5,210 nt of DNA, from positions 1-5,210 of the forward strand of contig DAOM01000011.1 in assembly GCA_002501855.1 (NCBI GenBank), in the 5' to 3' direction. Shown here piece after piece: positions 4,611-5,210 of the stretch (positions within the stretch are counted from its first letter, which is position 1; each line of letters starts with the position of its first letter). A program made the position numbers and the translations under genes. The notes below the pieces were generated by a model, which had not been told where the DNA came from, did no database searches, and saw nothing but the letters and a program-made list of their open reading frames with translations. This stretch comes from Candidatus Nitrosopolaris nunavutensis (lineage in GTDB: Archaea; Thermoproteota; Nitrososphaeria; Nitrososphaerales; Nitrososphaeraceae).

Positions 4611-4616
4611 ATTATA
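4611..4616 (-). promoter_or_regulatory. Candidate TATA box of the 51-residue ORF
   Basis: TATAAT in the context TTTCTATAATCC on the minus strand is centred about 28 bases before the ATG at 4585. Confidence 0.4.
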
Positions 4617-4667
4617 GAAATTAGCCCTCAGAGGAAGTGTATTGCTTTGTGTGTAGGCTACTCAATA

Positions 4668-4682
4668 GTTTACTAGGTAAAC
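4668..4682. promoter_or_regulatory. Perfect dyad, candidate operator
   Basis: GTTTAC-TAG-GTAAAC is a perfect 6-bp inverted repeat with a 3-base centre, 19 bases before the ATG at 4702. Its position suits an operator over the promoter of the 56-residue ORF. The ribbon-helix-helix-like protein encoded next door is a possible binder (inference). Confidence 0.4.
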
Positions 4683-4701
4683 CCAAGTTTAAGACCAGAC
4701 T

Positions 4702-4872
4702 ATGTCGATTTTTGAAGTGAATGATTTGATTTTGCTAAAGGAAAACATGAAGCCCGTACAGCTTGACAATCTTAGACGATTCCACCTTTCAAAATTCGAC
4801 CTTGAAAGATTCTTGCACATTGGACAATGGGATCTTGGTCGAGTATATGCCATATATACCACCTATCTCTGA
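4702..4872 (+). CDS. Small 56-residue protein, unknown function
   Basis: From the ATG at 4702 the product is soluble, rich in Leu, Phe and Asn, with alternating hydrophobic and charged residues (KPVQLDNLRRFHLSKFDLER, 17-36) that suggest amphipathic helices and perhaps a protein-protein contact. An ATG at 4747, after an AAGGA, would give a 41-residue form. No family is recognised. It lies 67 bases before the ribbon-helix-helix-like gene on the same strand and behind a perfect dyad at 4668-4682, so the two could form a small regulatory unit. The residue pattern looks coding but the length allows chance. Confidence 0.45.
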   Translation: MSIFEVNDLILLKENMKPVQLDNLRRFHLSKFDLERFLHIGQWDLGRVYAIYTTYL

Positions 4873-4907
4873 TATACCAGTAAACTTATATGAATTCTGG
4901 TATTAAA

Positions 4908-4914
4908 GATATAC
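4908..4914 (+). promoter_or_regulatory. Candidate TATA box for the ribbon-helix-helix-like gene
   Basis: GATATAC is centred about 29 bases before the ATG at 4940, consistent with a leaderless transcript. A second AT-rich site, ACTTATAT (4884-4891), lies farther upstream. Confidence 0.35.
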
Positions 4915-4939
4915 TGAAGATACCACGTTGACTTCAACT

Positions 4940-5080
4940 ATGAAGATTACAGACAGCTCTAAAAGAGCACTTCTGAAGATAGGCGCCGAGTATACAGTAA
5001 AAGACGGGAAAGAGAGGACCCTAGAAGCGGTTGTTAAATTGCTTATTGAAGAACATAAACGCAAAGGTAAAGTCAATTGA
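4940..5080 (+). CDS. Ribbon-helix-helix-like small DNA-binding protein
   Basis: It encodes 46 residues. A short N-terminal strand (MKIT) is followed by a helix (about 6-19, SSKRALLKIGAEYT), a turn with Lys/Gly (KDGKER, 21-26) and a second helix beginning at a Thr cap (TLEAVVKLLIEEHKRK, 27-42). This is the order and spacing of the MetJ/Arc-type fold, in which two subunits pair their strands and insert them in the DNA major groove. The pattern L..IG.E....KERTLE.V...LIEEH is typical of short archaeal proteins of this kind, which act as repressors or as antitoxins. I chose the ATG at 4940; a TTG at 4928 would add four residues. No toxin gene of a known family is beside it, though the uncharacterised 4702-4872 ORF precedes it. 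That it is a gene is fairly sure; the fold is a reasoned guess. Confidence 0.7.
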   Translation: MKITDSSKRALLKIGAEYTVKDGKERTLEAVVKLLIEEHKRKGKVN

Positions 5081-5210
5081 TGTCCGTCGGTAGAAGCCCC
5101 GCCAGGCATTGTGACTTATATTCAGAGAAGTGAAGTTGACACATCTGCATATAGGTGAGGGCGAATATTTTCTCACCGTCGTTACTAGAGACCGTTGTTG
5201 CCGTAATCTG
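5073..5210 (-). CDS. Possible 3' end of a gene entering from the right edge
   Basis: The minus strand is open for 45 codons from the right edge to a TGA at 5073-5075, which lies inside the last codons of the convergent ribbon-helix-helix-like gene. The visible part begins QITATTVSSNDGEKIFALTY, which looks protein-like, and continues with several cysteines and histidines. It is too short to assign to a family, and another minus frame is open over much of the same stretch. Confidence 0.2.
   Translation of the reverse strand, partial: QITATTVSSNDGEKIFALTYMQMCQLHFSEYKSQCLAGLLPTDIN
5154..5177. repeat. Inverted repeat near right edge
   Basis: GGTGAG (5154-5159) pairs perfectly with CTCACC (5172-5177), and two further G-T pairs extend the stem. 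It lies 74 bases after the ribbon-helix-helix-like gene. It could be a terminator (TTTT at 5168-5171 is inside the loop side, not after it) or a binding site. Confidence 0.3.

Noticed and set aside
4903..5109. 68-codon minus frame
   Set aside because: It is antisense to the ribbon-helix-helix-like gene, which has a much better residue pattern and promoter.

Overview
The window looks archaeal, most likely from an ammonia-oxidising or related Nitrososphaeria (Thaumarchaeota) genome. This rests on TATA-like boxes about 26-29 bases upstream of several start codons with almost no leader, on a one-domain biotin ligase without a DNA-binding domain, on archaeal-type molybdopterin genes, and on sparse coding with many very small genes. 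The lineage is an inference, because no rRNA or lineage marker gene is present.

Layout. Bases 1-539 (-) hold most of a biotin-protein ligase gene, cut at the left edge. Bases 540-1934 are mostly non-coding: a GC-richer patch with strong hairpins (724-806) lies under a minus-strand TATA-like box (885-892), followed by an AT-rich stretch, then a gene for a single-span membrane protein (1089-1295, -), then about 640 bases with only weak, mutually exclusive ORFs and inverted repeats. Bases 2116-2876 (+) are a moaD-moaE pair, the two subunits of molybdopterin synthase. They converge on a fused moaC-moaB gene (2939-3847, -), with a hairpin and T-tract in the 62-base gap. To the right are a gene for a two-span membrane protein (4074-4313, -) and a string of very small ORFs: a 51-residue minus-strand one (4430-4585), a 56-residue plus-strand one (4702-4872) and a 46-residue ribbon-helix-helix-like one (4940-5080). 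A short open frame runs into the right edge on the minus strand.

How the genes work together. The central block encodes consecutive steps of molybdenum/tungsten cofactor synthesis. The MoaC domain makes cyclic pyranopterin monophosphate from the MoaA product. The MoaD/MoaE synthase adds the dithiolene sulfurs to give molybdopterin. The MoaB domain adenylylates molybdopterin for metal insertion. MoaA, MoeA and the MoaD-activating enzyme are not in the window. The biotin ligase belongs to a separate pathway, presumably biotinylation of an acyl-CoA carboxylase carrier protein.

No defence system, CRISPR array, mobile element, rRNA or tRNA was seen. The least explained material is the structured patch near 720-810 with its own candidate promoter, and the small promoter-linked ORFs at 4430-5080.
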